Positions 1 through 10,071 of a stretch of DNA of 64,000 bases are shown here, piece by piece. The DNA lies in contig NZ_JAIFAG010000001.1 of assembly GCF_020012125.1 (NCBI RefSeq), positions 2,790,001 to 2,854,000 on the forward strand, given 5' to 3'. Numbering within the stretch: the stretch's first letter is position 1; every line of letters starts with the position of its first letter. The position numbers and the translations under genes were made by a program. The notes under the pieces were generated by a model that saw only the letters and a list, made by a program, of their open reading frames with translations, was not told where the DNA came from and searched no databases. The stretch is from Hymenobacter psoromatis (GTDB lineage: Bacteria; Bacteroidota; Bacteroidia; Cytophagales; Hymenobacteraceae).

Positions 1-417
1 GGGCCGGCAACCCTCTTCGAGCGCGTGGGCGTTGGCCATCAGCGCGAACTCGCCGGGGTAAGCGTCCCGGATTTCCAGGTATTCGTCGTTCAGGAACTTG
101 AGCGCCTCGTTCGTGCTGACTTTCAGCAAATCCTGCGCAATCCAGGCCACTTCGCCGCCGTTGCTGGCCACGCTGAGGGTGACGCCCTCCGCCCGCTGCT
201 TGGTCATGGCGTAGGCCAGGTCGTAAAACTCCCGGTAGCCGATTAAGTCCAGGGCATTGGTCTGCGGAAAGGGTTGTTTCGGGTCGTAGAAGCCGCTCGC
301 CGCCATCTTGGCGGCGAGCTTGGGGCCGATGGGGTGCCGGTGGGTGTCGACGATGGCCCGGTATTTCGCGCCGTTGGGCGGTATCGGCGAGTGGGCGGGG
401 GCTTTTGCGTGGCTCAT
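1..417 (-). CDS. Amidohydrolase family protein (ACMSD-like), 3' end cut by window
   Basis: The first 139 codons read open from an ATG at 417 to the window edge, so the C-terminal part lies outside. Residues 23-29 read VDTHRHP, an HxH metal-binding signature at the end of the first beta strand as in amidohydrolase_2/ACMSD-type TIM-barrel hydrolases and decarboxylases. No signal peptide is visible, so the product is probably cytoplasmic. The substrate cannot be told. It lies downstream of, and on the same strand as, a decayed paralogue (about 672-1144), and may use the promoter in front of that relic. Family assignment rests only on the N-terminal motif and general fold signature. Confidence 0.7.
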   Translation of the reverse strand, partial: MSHAKAPAHSPIPPNGAKYRAIVDTHRHPIGPKLAAKMAASGFYDPKQPFPQTNALDLIGYREFYDLAYAMTKQRAEGVTLSVASNGGEVAWIAQDLLKVSTNEALKFLNDEYLEIRDAYPGEFALMANAHALEEGCRP

Positions 418-671
418 GAGAAAAGGGATTAGGGGTGAACGGGATGAGAAAAATTCAAAACTCTAGGCGGCGCTGGCGAGCAGTTTGGGGCTGTTTGGTT
501 CAACTTTCCCGGCTTGGCTTGCGGATTATGGGCCAATATTCTAACTTAAATTAGGCCCCCCGGGAGGTCGTTGGCAGTGCGTGGCGCGAGGGCCAAAATC
601 ACTAGCAAAGAACCGAGTGGTAGGCAGCAAACGGCATGCGCAACGTCAGGCCCCGGCATGACTTTCGACAA
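418..671. other. Intergenic stretch, nothing recognised
   Basis: About 250 bases between the amidohydrolase start and its upstream pseudogene. No ORF, hairpin or regulatory palindrome is recognised. It probably contains the lost 3' part of the pseudogene in unrecognisable form. Confidence 0.5.
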
Positions 672-1144
672 GGTTTTAGCCTGGTCCGCCCCAGGGCCTT
701 GAACAGGGTTTCCAGGCGCTCATCGCCCAGGCAGAGGCCGTGGCAGTTGGTTTACAGCACCACGCCGTCGGCCTTCAGCACGTCGAAGGCGTAGCGCAGC
801 TCCGCCAGGGCCCCGTCCAGGTCGGGCAGGGGCAGCGAGGCCAACAGCCCGAAGCGGCCGGGGTGCGCCTGCACCAGCTCGCGGCCCGGCTCGTTCACGC
901 GCTGGGCCAGCGGGCGGGCGGCGTGGTCGTCGCCGAAATGCACCCCCGGCGACGAGCTGGACAGCATCGCCGTCTCGCTGCCCAGCTGGTCCATTAGGGC
1001 CAGGGCCGCGGCCGGGTTCCACGCCGGAATGGCGGGCATCCCGTCGGGCTGGGCGTGGCCGGCGGCCAGCAGCGCTTCGCGGTACGCGGGGGTGATGTAG
1101 TGGGCGTGGACATCGATGCACTAGGTGGGGAGCGAGGGTTGCAT
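672..1144 (-). pseudogene. Amidohydrolase pseudogene with two in-frame stops and lost 3' end
   Basis: Reading from ATG at 1144, the frame gives MQPSLPT, then TAG at 1121-1123, then CIDVHAHYITPAYREALL with an intact HxH metal site, and continues through an amidohydrolase-like barrel (GSETAMLSSSSPGVHFGDD). A TAA at 752-754 then interrupts the sequence just before TNCHGLCLGDERLE, which still resembles the family's strand and loop motif. Homology fades near 672. Two stops in one frame without frameshifts indicate a decayed paralogue of the adjacent gene. The internal ATG at 1039 could start only a fragment without the metal site. Its promoter region (1149-1212) still carries the regulon box and a perfect -7 element. 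Confidence 0.75.
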
Positions 1145-1148
1145 GGTC

Positions 1149-1212
1149 CAAAACTACCGGCCCCCTGCGCCCTTGGCATGACGAAATGGGGCCGGTAGCG
1201 TGATTTTCGTCA
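1149..1212 (-). promoter_or_regulatory. Crp/Fnr-type box and -7 element upstream of the amidohydrolase relic
   Basis: The palindrome TGATTTTCGTCA lies at 1201-1212. A half-site (reverse strand CCCATTTCGTCA) lies at 1179-1190, 22 bp away. The reverse strand reads TAGTTTTG at 1149-1156, a perfect TAnnTTTG element beginning 45 bp downstream of the box. This matches the layout at the atpD and BON-gene promoters. The start codon at 1144 is so close that the transcript would be nearly leaderless. Confidence 0.65.
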
Positions 1213-1525
1213 ACCTCTGAGTGAGGGGCTGGCCCGCAGCGCAGGACAAGCAATACCGCTTGCCTGCCGCGCAAGGGGTCAGGCAAAGTGAGGCAATACC
1301 GGTATTGACCGACTCAGACGCTTAGCGTGCCTGTGCTCCGGTCAGCACGACTATTCAAATTCAGTTACGAGCCTAACGTGCAAACCTTTGCCCATTTAAC
1401 AGAAGCGGAAAACGCCCACCGCACCCCGGCCGGCCCCTACCCCCTAACCACGCCCCAGCTAAGGAGGGGCGCTAATACGTACCAGGACTTTCGGCCAGCC
1501 CCACTGACTACGCTGTGAACCTGCC
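1213..1525. other. Intergenic stretch upstream of the MBL-fold gene
   Basis: About 310 bases. A short open frame (1327-1518) has no recognisable domain and an alternative start, and is not called. No terminator or clear -7 element for the downstream MBL gene is seen. The only regulatory palindrome nearby is at 1201-1212 and fits the opposite strand better. Confidence 0.4.
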
Positions 1526-2413
1526 ATGCCCCAACTTCCTCCAACGGCCGCGCCCGCTTACCGACGCTTTACCCTGAACGACTGGCAGGTACTGGCCCTC
1601 TCTGACGGCACCACCACCGCCGACCTGGACCAGGTGCTGCTCGACCACACCGTGCAGCAGGTAGCCCCCCTGCTGGAGGAAGCGGGCCTGGGCAACCCGG
1701 TCACCATTTCCATCAACGCCTACCTGCTTGACGATGGCCAGCGGTGCCTGTTGCTCGACACCGGGGCCGGCGACTTGATGGGCGCGCCGGCCGGCCACCT
1801 GCTGGCCAGCCTCGCCCAGGCCAGCTACCAGCCCGACCAAATTGATGCGGTGCTGCTCACCCACATCCACGGCGACCACTCGGGGGGCCTGCTGGCCGGC
1901 GAGGCACTGGCCTTTCCCCGCGCCCAAGTATATGTGAATGAGCTGGATGCGACCTATTGGCTGCGTGAGGCCAATCAGCCGCTGGCCCCCGCCGCCCGCC
2001 AGCGCAGCTTTGCCAACGCCCGGCGCAAGCTGCTGCCCTACCAGGCGGCCGGCCAGCTGCGGCCGTTTGCGGCGGGTGGCGAAGTACTGCCGGGGGTAGC
2101 TACCATTGCCCGGCCCGGCCACACGCCCGGCCATACCTACTACGCCCTGGCCGGGGCCGGGCCGCGCCTGGTTTTCTGCGCCGACCTGGCCCACCTCATA
2201 ACCCTGCAGCTCGCCGACCCCACCATCGCCCTGGCCTACGACGTGGACCCGGCCCAGGCCGTCCGCTCGCGGCAGCTGGCCCTGGCCGAGGCCAGCGCGG
2301 CCGGCTACTGGTTGGCGGCGGCCCACGCGCCGTTTCCCGGCATCGGGCACGTTGTGGCTACTGCTACCGGCTACCGGTGGCTACCCATCGACCCGGATAC
2401 TATTGCGCTGTAA
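1526..2413 (+). CDS. MBL-fold metallo-hydrolase
   Basis: A 295-residue protein with the metallo-beta-lactamase fold. THIHGDHSGG gives the HxHxDH zinc motif (about residues 112-121), GHTPGHT the downstream metal histidine, CADLAH the bridging aspartate and AAHAPFPGIGH the last histidine, so the dinuclear centre looks complete. Several such proteins start with an export signal. This one has only a short N-terminal extension (MPQLPPTAAPAYRRF) and is probably cytoplasmic. The best guess at function is a lactonase or phosphodiesterase-like hydrolase, as in AidC/AttM-like or YtnP-like relatives; the substrate is unknown. It stands alone, 150 bp before the N-ATPase operon, which has its own regulatory box in between. 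Confidence 0.85.
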   Translation: MPQLPPTAAPAYRRFTLNDWQVLALSDGTTTADLDQVLLDHTVQQVAPLLEEAGLGNPVTISINAYLLDDGQRCLLLDTGAGDLMGAPAGHLLASLAQASYQPDQIDAVLLTHIHGDHSGGLLAGEALAFPRAQVYVNELDATYWLREANQPLAPAARQRSFANARRKLLPYQAAGQLRPFAAGGEVLPGVATIARPGHTPGHTYYALAGAGPRLVFCADLAHLITLQLADPTIALAYDVDPAQAVRSRQLALAEASAAGYWLAAAHAPFPGIGHVVATATGYRWLPIDPDTIAL

Positions 2414-2439
2414 AGGCAGCCTGAATTTAGGGGCGGGCA

Positions 2440-2504
2440 TGATAAACGTCAGGTTTTCCGCAAATTATCGTCAGCGGATGGGCTTTAGGAAACGGCCAAC
2501 TTTG
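2440..2504 (+). promoter_or_regulatory. Crp/Fnr-type box and -7 element of the N-ATPase operon
   Basis: The palindrome TGATAAACGTCA is at 2440-2451. A half-site ending ATCGTCA (2462-2473) is exactly 22 bp downstream. CAACTTTG at 2497-2504 (one mismatch to TAnnTTTG) starts 46 bp after the full box and 24 bp after the half-site. The atpD ATG follows about 60 bp later. The same geometry recurs at other promoters in the window. Confidence 0.75.
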
Positions 2505-2538
2505 CCAGGGCCGTCCCGCTGATTGGGGCTACGGCTGA

Positions 2539-4143
<1,605 letters not shown>

Positions 4144-4162
4144 CAACCAGCCTAAAAAAGAA

Positions 4163-4272
4163 CGTCATGCTCATCTGGCGTCCGCTTGTCGAAGCATCTC
4201 TACCGCTTCGTTGAACGGCGCGGATGAAGCGGTAGAGATGCTTCGACAAGCGGACGCCAGATGAGCATGACG
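4163..4272. repeat. Long palindrome (family 1, copy A) between atpD and atpC
   Basis: Perfect inverted repeat with 47-bp arms at 4163-4209 and 4226-4272 and a 16-base loop. The ends read CGTCATGC...GCATGACG. Almost the same element occurs at 9001-9110, and relatives occur at 59063-59156 and 28791-28894. In RNA it would form a very stable hairpin between two genes of one operon, where it could act as a partial terminator or a processing and stability element. Confidence 0.9.
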
Positions 4273-4321
4273 GACGATTTTTACAAGACAACGATTATCA
4301 ATTTTTAACCAACTCTCCCCA

Positions 4322-4726
4322 ATGAGCGATGACCTGATGCACCTGAAAGTGCTGCTGCCGTCCGAGGTTTTTCTCGATGTGGCGGAGGTGCGCCGGGTGG
4401 TGTTTGAGACGAGCGAAGGCTCGTATGGCCTGCTACCCCACCGCCTCGACTGCGTGGCGGCGCTGGTGCCCGGCATTTTGACCTACCAGACTGCAAGCAG
4501 CGCCGAGCAGTACGTGGCCGTGGACGAGGGCGTGCTGACCAAGGCCGGGGCGCAGGTGTCGGTGGCGGTGCGGCAGGCGCTGGGCGGCTCCGATTTGGCG
4601 CAGCTCCAGGCGGCGGTTGATAAGCAATTTAAGGCGCAGGAAGCCACCGAGCGCACCAACCGCCGGGTGATGGCGCAGCTGGAAAGCGGCTTCATTGCCC
4701 GGCTCGAAAAATACAAATCCACCTAG
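4322..4726 (+). CDS. atpC: N-ATPase F1 epsilon subunit
   Basis: A 134-residue epsilon subunit, the central-stalk subunit that couples F1 to the c ring. The N-terminal beta-sandwich carries the usual GSYGLLPHRLD signature near residues 37-47, and a C-terminal helical hairpin ends in LEKYKST. It is second in the operon, as in other N-ATPases, where beta and epsilon genes lead. It is separated from atpD by a 180-base gap filled by a long palindrome, so its expression relative to atpD may be set by that hairpin. It ends two bases before the atpQ start. Confidence 0.93.
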   Translation: MSDDLMHLKVLLPSEVFLDVAEVRRVVFETSEGSYGLLPHRLDCVAALVPGILTYQTASSAEQYVAVDEGVLTKAGAQVSVAVRQALGGSDLAQLQAAVDKQFKAQEATERTNRRVMAQLESGFIARLEKYKST

Positions 4727-4728
4727 CC

Positions 4729-5064
4729 ATGAAGCCCCCTACCCCCCCCGAAGCTGCCTTCAGCCGCCTGGTAGGCGACAAGGCCCGCCGCAAGCGCCGG
4801 GCCGCGCCCGACGATAGCCCCGTTATCTGGCAGGGCCTGAGTTTGTTTGGCACCGTGGGCTGGACAGTGGTGGTGCCCACGCTGGCCGGCGCGGCCCTGG
4901 GCGTGTGGCTCGATAAGCACGCGCCCGCCCCCGCCCCTTTGTCGTGGACCCTGACGCTGCTGCTGGCGGGCCTGGTGCTGGGCTGCGGCATGGCGTGGTT
5001 CTGGGTGAAGCAGGAAGATAAAGAAACTCCCCCCTCAAAATCAACGCCCAAAACCGATGACTGA
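4729..5064 (+). CDS. atpQ: N-ATPase accessory subunit AtpQ (AtpI/AtpZ-like)
   Basis: A 111-residue protein with a basic N-terminus (about residues 1-40) and two predicted membrane helices (about 42-62, containing LFGTVGWTVVVPTLAGAALG, and 70-92), followed by a charged tail. Size, topology and position between epsilon and AtpR match AtpQ, the N-ATPase relative of AtpI/AtpZ proposed to assist c-ring assembly or cation uptake. It overlaps the next gene by eight bases, which suggests translational coupling. Assignment rests mainly on operon position and topology. Confidence 0.8.
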   Translation: MKPPTPPEAAFSRLVGDKARRKRRAAPDDSPVIWQGLSLFGTVGWTVVVPTLAGAALGVWLDKHAPAPAPLSWTLTLLLAGLVLGCGMAWFWVKQEDKETPPSKSTPKTDD

Positions 5065-5374
5065 ACCCTTCCGAATGGCCCTGGCTCTGGTCACCGGCCT
5101 GGCCCTGGGCACCCTGTTTTTCTACGGCCTCTGGCTAACGGTGCGGCTAAGTCTGGCCTCCCGCGTGCCGGCCCTGTGGGTGCTGGGCAGCTTTTGGCTG
5201 CGCGCGGGGAGCGTGGGGGCGGGGTTCTACTTCGTGGGGAGCGGGGGCGACTGGCGGGCGCTGCTCGCCTGCCTGGTCGGCTTCGTGGCCGCGCGCTATT
5301 TGGTGGCGGCTGGCACCCGGCCGGCAACGCCCCCTACCCCTCCCATCCCTAGCCCCCTACCCCATGCATCTTAG
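5057..5374 (+). CDS. atpR: N-ATPase subunit AtpR
   Basis: A 105-residue, very hydrophobic protein with three predicted membrane helices. The middle segment (RLSLASRVPALWVLGSFWLR) carries arginines facing the bilayer, a feature of the AtpR family, which has been proposed to interact with the carboxylates of the c subunit. The Pro-rich C-terminus overlaps the atpB start by 11 bases. AtpR is restricted to N-ATPase operons, so together with AtpQ it makes the operon type secure. Confidence 0.82.
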   Translation: MTEPFRMALALVTGLALGTLFFYGLWLTVRLSLASRVPALWVLGSFWLRAGSVGAGFYFVGSGGDWRALLACLVGFVAARYLVAAGTRPATPPTPPIPSPLPHAS

Positions 5375-6059
5375 CTCGGATGAAGTTGTCTTCTGGCAGC
5401 GCGGTTTTGTGACCATCAACCTCACGCTGGTGACCACCTGGGGCCTGATGCTGCTGATGGTGGGGGCCGCCGCCTGGGGCACCCGCCACCTGAAAACCGG
5501 CCTCCACCCGGCTCGCTGGCAGTGCGCGCTCGAGATAATCGTGTCGGGCATCAACACCCAAATCGAGCAGGTGGGCCTACCGCAGCCGGCCCGCTACATC
5601 GGCTTCATCGGCACGTTGTTTCTGTTTATCGCCCTGGCCAATTTCGGCATTGTGCTGCCGTACTACCAGGCCCCCACCGGCTCGCTCTCGACCACGGTGG
5701 CGCTGGCGCTGGCGGTGTTTATCGCCGTGCCGGCGTTCAGCATTTCGCAAATGGGCCTGCGCCACTACCTGAAAACCTACGTGCAGCCCACCTTTATCAT
5801 GCTGCCCTTCAACCTCATCACCGACGCTTCGCGCACGCTGGCGCTGGCCGTGCGGCTGTTTGGCAACATCATGAGCGGGGGCCTGATTGTGGCCATTCTA
5901 TTGAGCATCGCGCCCCTGTTTTTCCCGGTGCTCATGAGTTTGCTGGGGCTGCTCACGGGCATGGTGCAGGCGTACATTTTCGCCATTCTGGCCACGGTTT
6001 ATATCGCGGCGGCCGTCACTAAAACTCCCGCCGACCAGCCGGCGCCGACGGCTGAGTAG
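5364..6059 (+). CDS. atpB: N-ATPase Fo subunit a
   Basis: A 231-residue integral membrane stator subunit that forms the two ion half-channels next to the c ring. The essential arginine is seen at about residue 164 in ALAVRLFGNIMSGG, and the family motif GLLTGMVQAYIFAILATVYI lies near the C-terminus. Start: ATG 5364 overlaps atpR, and the start is followed directly by the short periplasmic segment typical of short a subunits. Its 3' flank holds a different long palindrome (6085-6211) before atpE. Confidence 0.93.
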   Translation: MHLSSDEVVFWQRGFVTINLTLVTTWGLMLLMVGAAAWGTRHLKTGLHPARWQCALEIIVSGINTQIEQVGLPQPARYIGFIGTLFLFIALANFGIVLPYYQAPTGSLSTTVALALAVFIAVPAFSISQMGLRHYLKTYVQPTFIMLPFNLITDASRTLALAVRLFGNIMSGGLIVAILLSIAPLFFPVLMSLLGLLTGMVQAYIFAILATVYIAAAVTKTPADQPAPTAE

Positions 6060-6084
6060 CAGTCGGTACCAATCGCCCTGCGCG

Positions 6085-6211
6085 TTCACCTCACCCCCTA
6101 GCCCCCTCTCCTGCGGAGAGGGGGGACTAGTTTTAGTTTTTAGCTCTAGGCTAGCTTTTTTAGAGCTAGTTCCCCCTCTCCGCAGGAGAGGGGGCTAGGG
6201 GGTGAGGTGAA
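6085..6211. repeat. Long palindrome (G/C-tract type) between atpB and atpE
   Basis: Inverted repeat with 46-bp arms at 6085-6130 and 6166-6211 (one mismatch) around a 35-base T/A-rich loop. The arms are built from CACCTCACCCCCTAGCCCCC-like sequence, unrelated to the CGTCATGC family. It is the second of three long hairpins inside the N-ATPase operon. Confidence 0.88.
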
Positions 6212-6266
6212 CCCGAAGGGCGACTACTAAAGCATTTTCACACAAGCACTTACACACCAAAATTCC

Positions 6267-6542
6267 ATGGACAGCATCACCACTATTGCCATGATTTCCA
6301 TCATCATGGCGGGCTTCACTACCTCCATTGGCATCATAACGCCGGCCCTGAGCGAGGGCAAGGCCGTGGCGGCGGCCATGAGTGCGCTGGCCCAGCAGCC
6401 CGATGCCTCCTCCACCATTACGCGCACCTTGTTCGTGGGCCTGGCCATGATTGAATCGACCGCCATTTACTGCTTCGTGGTGTCGATGATTCTCATTTTC
6501 GCCAACCCGTTCTGGAACCACGTCATCGCCGCCCATAAATAA
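6267..6542 (+). CDS. atpE: N-ATPase Fo subunit c, predicted Na+ type with two carboxylates
   Basis: A 91-residue helical hairpin that forms the rotor ring. Helix 1 carries Glu30 (TPALSEGKA) and helix 2 carries Glu63-Ser64-Thr65 and Tyr68 (MIESTAIY). The E-S-T-x-x-Y set is the Na+ ligand pattern known from Na+-coupled c subunits. A second glutamate at the Gln32-equivalent position is the two-carboxylate motif described for some Na+ rotors. The polar loop QQPDAS between the helices is conserved. Ion specificity is a prediction from these residues. Helix 1 is poor in the glycine repeat that packs typical c rings. It lies between palindrome 6085-6211 and atpF (11 bp gap). Confidence 0.93.
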   Translation: MDSITTIAMISIIMAGFTTSIGIITPALSEGKAVAAAMSALAQQPDASSTITRTLFVGLAMIESTAIYCFVVSMILIFANPFWNHVIAAHK

Positions 6543-6553
6543 CAGCGACGGTC

Positions 6554-7432
6554 ATGAAAATTAACTGGTTCACGGTCATTGCGCAGCTCCTCAATTTCGC
6601 CCTGCTGGTGTGGTTGATGCGGCGCTTTTTGTACGCCCCCATCCTGGCCGCGATGGACCAGCGCGAGAAGAAGATTTCGGCGCAGCTCAAAGCTGCCAAA
6701 ACTCAGAAAGACGAGGCCAAAACCGCCCACGACGAGCTAACGCAGAAAACCGCAGCCTTCGACGCGCAAAAGCAGGCCCTGCTGACGACCGCCACGAACG
6801 ATGCCGAGGCCCAGCGCCAGAAGCTGCTGGCCGCCGGCCGGCAGGAGGCCGATGACCAGCGCGCCAAGCAGCAAAAAGCCTTGCAGGAAAGCCAGGCTAC
6901 CCAGCAAGCCGACCTGGCCCGCCAAACCCGGCAAACCGTTTTTGCGGTGGCCAAAAAAGCCCTGGCCGACTTGGCCTCGGCGAGCCTGGAAGCCCAGGCC
7001 GTGGACGTATTCGTGCAGCGCCTGCATGAGCTGAGCGACGATGATAAGAAGCCCCTGGTCGCCGCGTTCCAAGCCAACAAAAAGCCGATGCAGGTGCAGA
7101 GCGCCTCCGCCCTCACCCCGAAACAGCAGGCGACCATTAAAACAACGCTGGTGGCCCTGCTGGGGGCGGCCCCGGACCTGGAGTTTACGGCCAACCCGGC
7201 CCTAATCAGCGGTATCAGCCTGAGCGCCAACGGTTTTAGGTTGGCCTGGGACGTGGCCGACTACCTGGTGGCGCTGGAAAAAGCCACACCAGCCCCCAAG
7301 GCAACTCCCGACCCAACTCCCGCGCCGGCCCCCGACCCAGCCGCCAAATCGGCTCCCGACCCAGCCCCCGCGCCGACTCCCGACCCTACCCCTGCCCCGC
7401 ACCCTAAAGCCAAGCCCCATGTCGTTAAGTAA
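6554..7432 (+). CDS. atpF: N-ATPase Fo subunit b fused to delta-like domain, with Pro-rich tail
   Basis: A 292-residue peripheral stalk subunit. Residues 1-25 form the membrane anchor, about 30-130 are a charged coiled coil rich in Ala, Gln and Lys, and about 180-238 resemble the C-terminal domain of delta/OSCP ([10 protein letters not shown] ... [19 protein letters not shown]). N-ATPase operons lack a separate atpH, and this fusion explains why. The last 50 or so residues are a Pro/Ala/Asp repeat ([11 protein letters not shown]-like units), matching the tail on the beta subunit and outside the known fold. It overlaps atpA by 14 bases. Confidence 0.9.
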   Translation: MKINWFTVIAQLLNFALLVWLMRRFLYAPILAAMDQREKKISAQLKAAKTQKDEAKTAHDELTQKTAAFDAQKQALLTTATNDAEAQRQKLLAAGRQEADDQRAKQQKALQESQATQQADLARQTRQTVFAVAKKALADLASASLEAQAVDVFVQRLHELSDDDKKPLVAAFQANKKPMQVQSASALTPKQQATIKTTLVALLGAAPDLEFTANPALISGISLSANGFRLAWDVADYLVALEKATPAPKATPDPTPAPAPDPAAKSAPDPAPAPTPDPTPAPHPKAKPHVVK

Positions 7433-8972
7433 GCTACCCGAGGCTTTAAGCGACGTTTTTGCCGAGCTGGTGCGGGCCAGCGAGGCGTTTGTGCCCGCGC
7501 TGGTGCCCCGCGAGCTGGGCACGGTTATCAGCGTGTCGGCGGGGGTGGTGCGGGTGGCGGGGCTGCCGGGGGCGGGCTTTGAGGAACTGCTGACGTTTCC
7601 CAGCGGCCTGTTTGGCATTGCCTACAACCTGGATGCCGACGAAATCGGGGTTATCCTGCTGGGCGAGGATTCGCGGGTGAGCGTGGGCGACGAGGTGGAG
7701 CGCACGGGCCGGGTCATGGACGTGCCGGTGGGCGATGCGCTGCTCGGCCGGGTTATCAACCCGCTGGGCGAGCCGCTGGATGAGCGGCCGCCCATCCGCA
7801 CCGCCACGCGCCTGCCCATCGAGCGGCCGGCCGCGGCCATTATGGACCGGGCCGCGGTTGCCACGCCGCTGCAAACCGGCCTCAAGGTGCTCGATGCCCT
7901 CATTCCCATCGGGCGGGGCCAGCGCGAGCTGATTCTGGGCGACCGGCAGACCGGCAAAACCGCCATTGCCCTCGATGCCATTCTTAATCAGCAGGGCAAG
8001 AACGTGTTGTGCGTGTACTGTGCCATCGGGCAGCGGGCCTCGGCGGTGGCGAAGCTGATTGCCAACCTCAAGCAGCACCAGGCAATGGCCTACACTGTGG
8101 TGCTGGTGGCGGAAGGCAACGACGCGCCGGGCCTCGAATACATCGCGCCCTACGCGGCTACCAGCGTGGCCGAGCACTTTATGGAGCAGGGCCGCGATGT
8201 GCTCATCATTTATGATGACCTCACCCACCACGCCCGCGCCTACCGCGAGCTGTCGCTGCTGCTGCGGCGGCCGCCGGGTCGGGAGGCGTTTCCGGGCGAT
8301 ATTTTCTACATTCATTCGCGCCTGCTGGAGCGGGCCACGCACCTGAGCCCGGCGCTGGGCGGCGGCTCGCTCACGGCCCTACCCGTCATCGAAACCGAAG
8401 CCCAGAACATCTCGGCCTACATTCCGACCAACCTCATCTCCATCACCGACGGGCAGATATACCTCTCGCCCAAGCTCTTTGAGGCGGGCATTCTGCCGGC
8501 CGTCGATGTGGGCAAATCTGTGTCGCGGGTGGGCGGCGTGGCCCAGCTGCCCGCCTACCGCGCCGCCACTGGCTCGCTCAAGCTGGACTACGCGCAGTTT
8601 GAGGAGCTGGAAAACTACGCCCGCTTCGGCACCCGGCTCGATGCGCACACGCAAACCGTTATTGAGCACGGCCAGCGTATTCGGCAGTGGCTCAAGCAGT
8701 CGGAGCTGCACCCGCTGGCGGTAACCGAGCAGCTGGTGGTGCTGCTGGCCCTCACCAGTGGCTATTTTGACCAGGTGCCCCTGGCGAAAATGCCCGAAGC
8801 TCAGGCCCAGCTCATCAAAAGCAGCCAGGCCCTCCCCCCCGACCTTCTCAAGCGCCTGGCCTCCGAAAAGCCCCTGCTCCCGGCCGACCATGACGCCCTG
8901 CTGGCCCACGCCAAAACGGTGCTGGCGCCTTTTCAACCCCCGGCCCCGGCGGCTCCCACGCCTGATAAGTAG
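7419..8972 (+). CDS. atpA: N-ATPase F1 alpha subunit
   Basis: A 517-residue non-catalytic nucleotide-binding subunit. The Walker A GDRQTGKT is at about residues 174-181, and the alpha-specific signature [15 protein letters not shown]-like stretch (about 310-325) and the C-terminal helical domain are present. It starts inside atpF, indicating coupled translation. The last ten or so residues ([11 protein letters not shown]) are again Pro/Ala-rich but short. It is followed by a family-1 palindrome and then atpG. Confidence 0.95.
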   Translation: MSLSKLPEALSDVFAELVRASEAFVPALVPRELGTVISVSAGVVRVAGLPGAGFEELLTFPSGLFGIAYNLDADEIGVILLGEDSRVSVGDEVERTGRVMDVPVGDALLGRVINPLGEPLDERPPIRTATRLPIERPAAAIMDRAAVATPLQTGLKVLDALIPIGRGQRELILGDRQTGKTAIALDAILNQQGKNVLCVYCAIGQRASAVAKLIANLKQHQAMAYTVVLVAEGNDAPGLEYIAPYAATSVAEHFMEQGRDVLIIYDDLTHHARAYRELSLLLRRPPGREAFPGDIFYIHSRLLERATHLSPALGGGSLTALPVIETEAQNISAYIPTNLISITDGQIYLSPKLFEAGILPAVDVGKSVSRVGGVAQLPAYRAATGSLKLDYAQFEELENYARFGTRLDAHTQTVIEHGQRIRQWLKQSELHPLAVTEQLVVLLALTSGYFDQVPLAKMPEAQAQLIKSSQALPPDLLKRLASEKPLLPADHDALLAHAKTVLAPFQPPAPAAPTPDK

Positions 8973-9000
8973 TCTGCCGAAATTAGGCAAACTATTAGAA

Positions 9001-9110
9001 CGTCATGCTCATCTGGCGTCCGCTTGTCAAAGCATCTCTACCGCTTCGTTGAACGGCGCGGGTGAAGCGGTAGAGATGCTTCGACAAGCGGACGCCAGAT
9101 GAGCATGACG
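9001..9110. repeat. Long palindrome (family 1, copy B) between atpA and atpG
   Basis: Inverted repeat with 47-bp arms at 9001-9047 and 9064-9110, one mismatch. It is nearly identical to copy A at 4163-4272, including the loop (TGAACGGCGCG core). Having two close copies in one operon makes it a possible site of recombination or deletion. Confidence 0.9.
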
Positions 9111-9144
9111 GCCTTTTTGCAAAATCAATTGCGCTGAACCACCT

Positions 9145-10047
9145 ATGGAAACGCTGCAACAACTGACCCGCAAAATGGCGGGTGCCAAGGATATTAAATC
9201 CGTGGTGCGGGCCATGAAGGCGATGGCGGCGGCCAACATCAGCCAGTATGAATTGGCAGTAAGTTCCCTCGGGGAGTATTACCAGACCGTGGCATTGGGC
9301 CTGGTGGCCTACTTCGCCTCGGAGCCCCGCGAGCCGGAAGCCCCGAAGCCGGCCCCTCCAAAAGCGCCGCCGCCCCGCATTTGCGCCCTGGTTTTTGGGT
9401 CCGACCAAGGCCTGGTGGGTTCCTTCAACAGCGCGCTGGCCAACTTCGTGGGCCAGGCCCTGCGCGCCCTACCCGGCCCGCAGGAAGTATGGGGCGTGGG
9501 CGAGCGAGTGCAGCTGCTGCTAGCCGACAAGGGCCTGGTAATCACCTTCAAATTTGCCGTACCAGGCTCGATTAAGACCATTACGCCGCTGGTGGGCAAG
9601 CTCCTGCTTCAGGCCCAGCAAAACCTGGCCAAAGGCGAGCTGACGGAGTTCTACGTCTTTCATAATCAGCCCACTGGCGCCGCTGGCTACCAGCCTGTGC
9701 AGCAGCGCCTGCTGCCGCTGGATGCCACGTGGCGGGCCGACATCGCGCAGCTCACCTGGCCCACCAAGCTAGTGCCCCAGGTGGCGGGCGGCCGCCCACC
9801 CACGCTGGCGGCCTTGCTGCACGAGCTGCTGTTTGTATCCCTGTTCAAGGCCTGCGCCGAATCGTTGGCCAGCGAGAATGCCAGCCGCTTGCAAGCCATG
9901 CAGCGGGCCGAAAAAAACATCAACTCCCTGCTCGATGATATGTCGCACCAATATTACCGCCAGCGGCAGAGCGCCATTGACGAAGAGCTTTTTGATGTGG
10001 TTTCGGGGTTTGAGGCTTTGAAAAAGGACAAGGGCCGCGAGGGGTAG
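9145..10047 (+). CDS. atpG: N-ATPase F1 gamma subunit
   Basis: A 300-residue central rotor shaft. The N-terminal helix (ETLQQLTRKMAGAKDIKSV) and the C-terminal helix (NINSLLDDMSHQYYRQRQSA) are those of gamma, which form the antiparallel coiled coil inside the alpha3beta3 head. The globular middle holds the conserved FGSDQGLVGSFN strand and loop. It is the last gene of the N-ATPase operon. Glycogen-utilisation genes follow after 170 bp with their own promoter. Confidence 0.93.
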   Translation: METLQQLTRKMAGAKDIKSVVRAMKAMAAANISQYELAVSSLGEYYQTVALGLVAYFASEPREPEAPKPAPPKAPPPRICALVFGSDQGLVGSFNSALANFVGQALRALPGPQEVWGVGERVQLLLADKGLVITFKFAVPGSIKTITPLVGKLLLQAQQNLAKGELTEFYVFHNQPTGAAGYQPVQQRLLPLDATWRADIAQLTWPTKLVPQVAGGRPPTLAALLHELLFVSLFKACAESLASENASRLQAMQRAEKNINSLLDDMSHQYYRQRQSAIDEELFDVVSGFEALKKDKGREG

Positions 10048-10071
10048 TAGGGCGGGCGGAGGGCGATTAGC

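Noticed and set aside
1327-1518. 63-residue plus-strand ORF before the MBL gene
   Set aside because: GTG start, no domain, no coding-like composition; not supportable.
1508-2350. 280-codon open frame on the minus strand
   Set aside because: Lies opposite the MBL-fold gene, whose zinc motifs are all intact; composition is that of an antisense shadow in high-G+C DNA.
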